Origin: Dysgonomonas sp. HGC4
GTDB taxonomy: Bacteria; Bacteroidota; Bacteroidia; Bacteroidales; Dysgonomonadaceae
Length of the DNA stretch: 52,475 nt
Assembly: GCF_001261715.1 (NCBI RefSeq)
Contig: NZ_CVRU01000049.1
Location: forward strand, 1 to 52,475
Direction: 5' to 3'
Below, piece after piece: positions 50,395 through 52,475 of this stretch. The stretch's first letter is position 1; each line of letters begins with the position of its first letter. A model generated the notes under the pieces. It did no database searches. It was not told the origin of the DNA and worked only from the letters and a program-made list of their open reading frames with translations. Made by a program: the position numbers and the translations under genes.

Positions 50395-50402
50395 CAAAGG
50401 TA
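50395..50402 (-). promoter_or_regulatory. -7 promoter box of the small membrane protein
   Basis: The minus strand reads TACCTTTG, an exact consensus match, 27 nt upstream of the start codon. Confidence 0.5.
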
Positions 50403-50601
50403 AAATATTAGCCGATATTCCAGACGTAAATGATTTCTAAAATAAAAACGTTTTTTCGCAATAATAGAACGAATATGCTTGAAAATCTGATAATATCAAC
50501 AAAAATAAAGACAAGAAATAGTCTTAATACGGAAAAAATTTTATTAATTTGTGTTATAAGAAAATTAAGAAGTGGATTACCGAACCTAATTACCCCCTAT
50601 T

Positions 50602-52416
50602 ATGAATGAGAATATTGATCCTGCATTGCCTCTAAACGAAGAAACAGAGAATAAACAAGAGCAAGCAGAAGTAACTACTGAGCCTCAAGTATCAGAAGCT
50701 AAAACTTTTACAAAAGAGGAAATAATAAAGAGCTTACAAGAATTATCAGCTAAAACAGAAGTACCTACGCGTGCCGATGTAGATAATTTGAAACAATCGT
50801 TCTACAAATTAAAGTCTACAGAGAATGAAACTCTAAAGGAGCAATTTGTAGCTGATGGTGGTGATATTAATTCGTTTGTTCTTCCAAGCGATCCGCTTGA
50901 AGAAGAATTTAAAACACTTCTTAATACTATAAAAGAAAGAAGAGCTAAAGCTTTGGCCGATGAGGAAAAAGTAAAAGAAGATAATCTCCTAAAGAAAGAG
51001 AGAATTATTGAAGCTATAAAAAATCTAACTGAAAGCACAGACGATTTTAATAAACTATACAAAGAATTTAAAGACCTACAACAACAATGGAACGAGATTA
51101 AACTTATTCCTGCCGCAAAGGTTAACGAAATATGGAAAGCATATCAGTTGCATTCCGAAAAATTCTATGATCTGATAAAGATCAATAATGAATTCAGAGA
51201 TTACGACTTCAAAAAAAATTTGGAAATAAAAACTGGTATTTGCGAAGTTGTTGAAAAACTTCAAGAAGAATCAGATGTAGTTTCGGCATTCCACCAATTA
51301 CAGAATTTCCATCAACAATGGAGAGAAATAGGACCCGTTGCCAAAGAATTTAGAGACGAAATATGGGAACGCTTCAAAGCTGCATCTACTGAAATCAACA
51401 AAAAACATCAAAGCCACTTCGAAGAACTTAAAGGTCAGGAAGAAAACAACCTAACCGAAAAGACTGCGATATGCGATACTTTAAAAGCGATTGATTACTC
51501 TCAACTTAAAAACTTTAAGGATTGGGATGAGAAAAGCCATGAGATTATTGCACTTCAAGCGAAATGGAAGACAATAGGATTTGTTCCAAAAAAGGTAAAC
51601 AGCCAGATATTCGAACAATACCGAGCTTTATGTGATACTTTCTTCGAGAAAAAAGCAGAATTCTTCAAACATCAAAAAGATGACATGGAAGAAAACCTCA
51701 ACAAGAAGAGAGCGCTTTGCGAAAAGGCTGAGGCATTGAAAGACAGTACTGACTGGAGAAAAACAACTGACGAACTTATTGCAATCCAAAAAGAATGGAA
51801 AACAATAGGAGCAGTACCTCGTAAATATTCGGATGCTATCTGGAAACAATTTGTAACTGCTTGCGATTATTTCTTCGAACAAAAGAACAGCAATACATCA
51901 TCTCAAAAAGAAGAAGAGGTTGCCAACCTTGCCAAGAAGAAGGAAATTATAGAAAAAGTAAATGCTTTATCTGAACAAACAGATCTTGCTGATCCTATGG
52001 GTACTTTACGTGAACTTATGGATGAGTGGCATCAGGTAGGCTTTGTTCCTTTCAAAGAAAAAGACAAAATCTACAAAGAATACCAAGCTGCACTTGATGT
52101 TCAATTTGATCGTTTGAAAATGGATAAATCGGAGCGTAGACTTCAATCATTCAAATCGAATGTAGATGATATTGCTAAATCTGAGAGACCTAAAGGAAGA
52201 TTGTTCAGAGAAAGAGACAAATTGATGCACCAATTCAACAAAGTAAAATCTGATTTGCAGACTTACGAGAACAACATGGGATTCCTTTCTATATCAAAAG
52301 GAGCTAGTGGTCTGCTGAAAGACATGGAGCACAAAATTCAAGATTTGAAGAACGAATTGGAACTTATTGCTCAGAAAATAGAAACTATTGATACCAATCT
52401 AAACTCTATCGATTAG
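50602..52416 (+). CDS. DUF349 repeat protein
   Basis: The 604-residue protein has an acidic low-complexity N-terminus (about 1-35) and then five DUF349 repeats of about 77 residues. Each has the marker W-x-x-I/V-G-x-V-P/A (QQWNEIKLIPAAKVNEIWKA near 160, QQWREIGPVAKEFRDEIWER near 237, AKWKTIGFVPKKVNSQIFEQ near 320, KEWKTIGAVPRKYSDAIWKQ near 396, DEWHQVGFVPFKEKDKIYKE near 472). The C-terminus is helical and coiled. It is entirely soluble. DUF349 proteins are widespread in Bacteroidetes; their role is unknown. A strong terminator follows. Confidence 0.93.
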   Translation: MNENIDPALPLNEETENKQEQAEVTTEPQVSEAKTFTKEEIIKSLQELSAKTEVPTRADVDNLKQSFYKLKSTENETLKEQFVADGGDINSFVLPSDPLEEEFKTLLNTIKERRAKALADEEKVKEDNLLKKERIIEAIKNLTESTDDFNKLYKEFKDLQQQWNEIKLIPAAKVNEIWKAYQLHSEKFYDLIKINNEFRDYDFKKNLEIKTGICEVVEKLQEESDVVSAFHQLQNFHQQWREIGPVAKEFRDEIWERFKAASTEINKKHQSHFEELKGQEENNLTEKTAICDTLKAIDYSQLKNFKDWDEKSHEIIALQAKWKTIGFVPKKVNSQIFEQYRALCDTFFEKKAEFFKHQKDDMEENLNKKRALCEKAEALKDSTDWRKTTDELIAIQKEWKTIGAVPRKYSDAIWKQFVTACDYFFEQKNSNTSSQKEEEVANLAKKKEIIEKVNALSEQTDLADPMGTLRELMDEWHQVGFVPFKEKDKIYKEYQAALDVQFDRLKMDKSERRLQSFKSNVDDIAKSERPKGRLFRERDKLMHQFNKVKSDLQTYENNMGFLSISKGASGLLKDMEHKIQDLKNELELIAQKIETIDTNLNSID

Positions 52417-52435
52417 TATTTAAAATCAAGTATAT

Positions 52436-52467
52436 AAAGAAGGCAAATCCATTGATTTGCCTTCTTT
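52436..52467 (+). terminator. Intrinsic terminator after the DUF349 gene
   Basis: A 14-bp perfect stem (52436-52449 with 52454-52467) with a 4-nt loop is followed by TTTT-type sequence, 20 nt after the stop codon. Confidence 0.85.
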
Positions 52468-52475
52468 GTTTTCCA

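Overview
The window comes from a low-GC member of the Bacteroidales. The evidence is a SusC/SusD pair, several secreted beta-rich proteins, a possible type IX sorting tail, and promoter boxes of the Bacteroidetes form TAnnTTTG. A Dysgonomonas-like genus is my guess from general resemblance and is not proven. There are no rRNA or tRNA genes, no insertion sequences and no CRISPR array.

Layout. 1-1.2 kb: the end of dnaK and a secreted protein built from a 103-residue tandem duplication. 1.2-6 kb: a SusD/SusC outer-membrane uptake pair on the minus strand. 6.3-7.5 kb: a GNAT acetyltransferase, a tiny ORF and a HAD hydrolase, closed by a perfect 54-bp palindrome. 7.7-10.4 kb: a minus-strand operon of three secreted surface proteins. 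11-15.4 kb: a Nudix hydrolase, then poxB, an aldo-keto reductase and an alpha/beta hydrolase. 29.8-43.4 kb: mostly housekeeping genes (hisS, an AraC regulator facing an outer-membrane protein, a GltD-like oxidoreductase, a secreted cyclophilin, a DUF937 protein, an M20 peptidase, carB and carA). 43.7-45.75 kb: a cluster of small unknown proteins. 45.9-52.4 kb: mutS2, an EEP-family phosphoesterase, a small membrane protein and a DUF349 protein.

The standout region is 15.5-27.7 kb, a plus-strand Ter (tellurite/stress) island of 13 genes. It holds three TerD-family Ca-binding proteins, a TelA-like protein, an unrecognised 320-aa helical protein, four TerY-type VWA proteins, a PP2C phosphatase with an extra N-terminal beta domain, a Ser/Thr-kinase-like protein with zinc ribbon and possible FHA-like tail, a HAD-fold protein and a phosphoribosyltransferase-like protein. 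VWA + PP2C + kinase is the known TerY-P triad. HAD + PRTase looks like a reduced form of the Ter-linked metabolite module. TerC and TerB are not in the window. The parts suggest a phosphorylation-controlled, metal-dependent stress or defence complex at the membrane.

Directly after it (27.9-29.8 kb) is a second unusual cassette: a 93-aa helical protein, an HU-fold protein without the DNA-binding arm, an HU-transmembrane-LysM-like fusion, and a transmembrane-LysM-like paralog. It has the architecture of a link between the cytoplasm and the cell wall.

Regulatory structure worth attention: a dispersed palindrome AGGTCTGnGACCT with five exact copies, mostly right after stop codons; a carAB leader with promoter, 16-codon ORF and overlapping terminator that looks like an attenuator; and two mutually exclusive hairpins at 49.8 kb.
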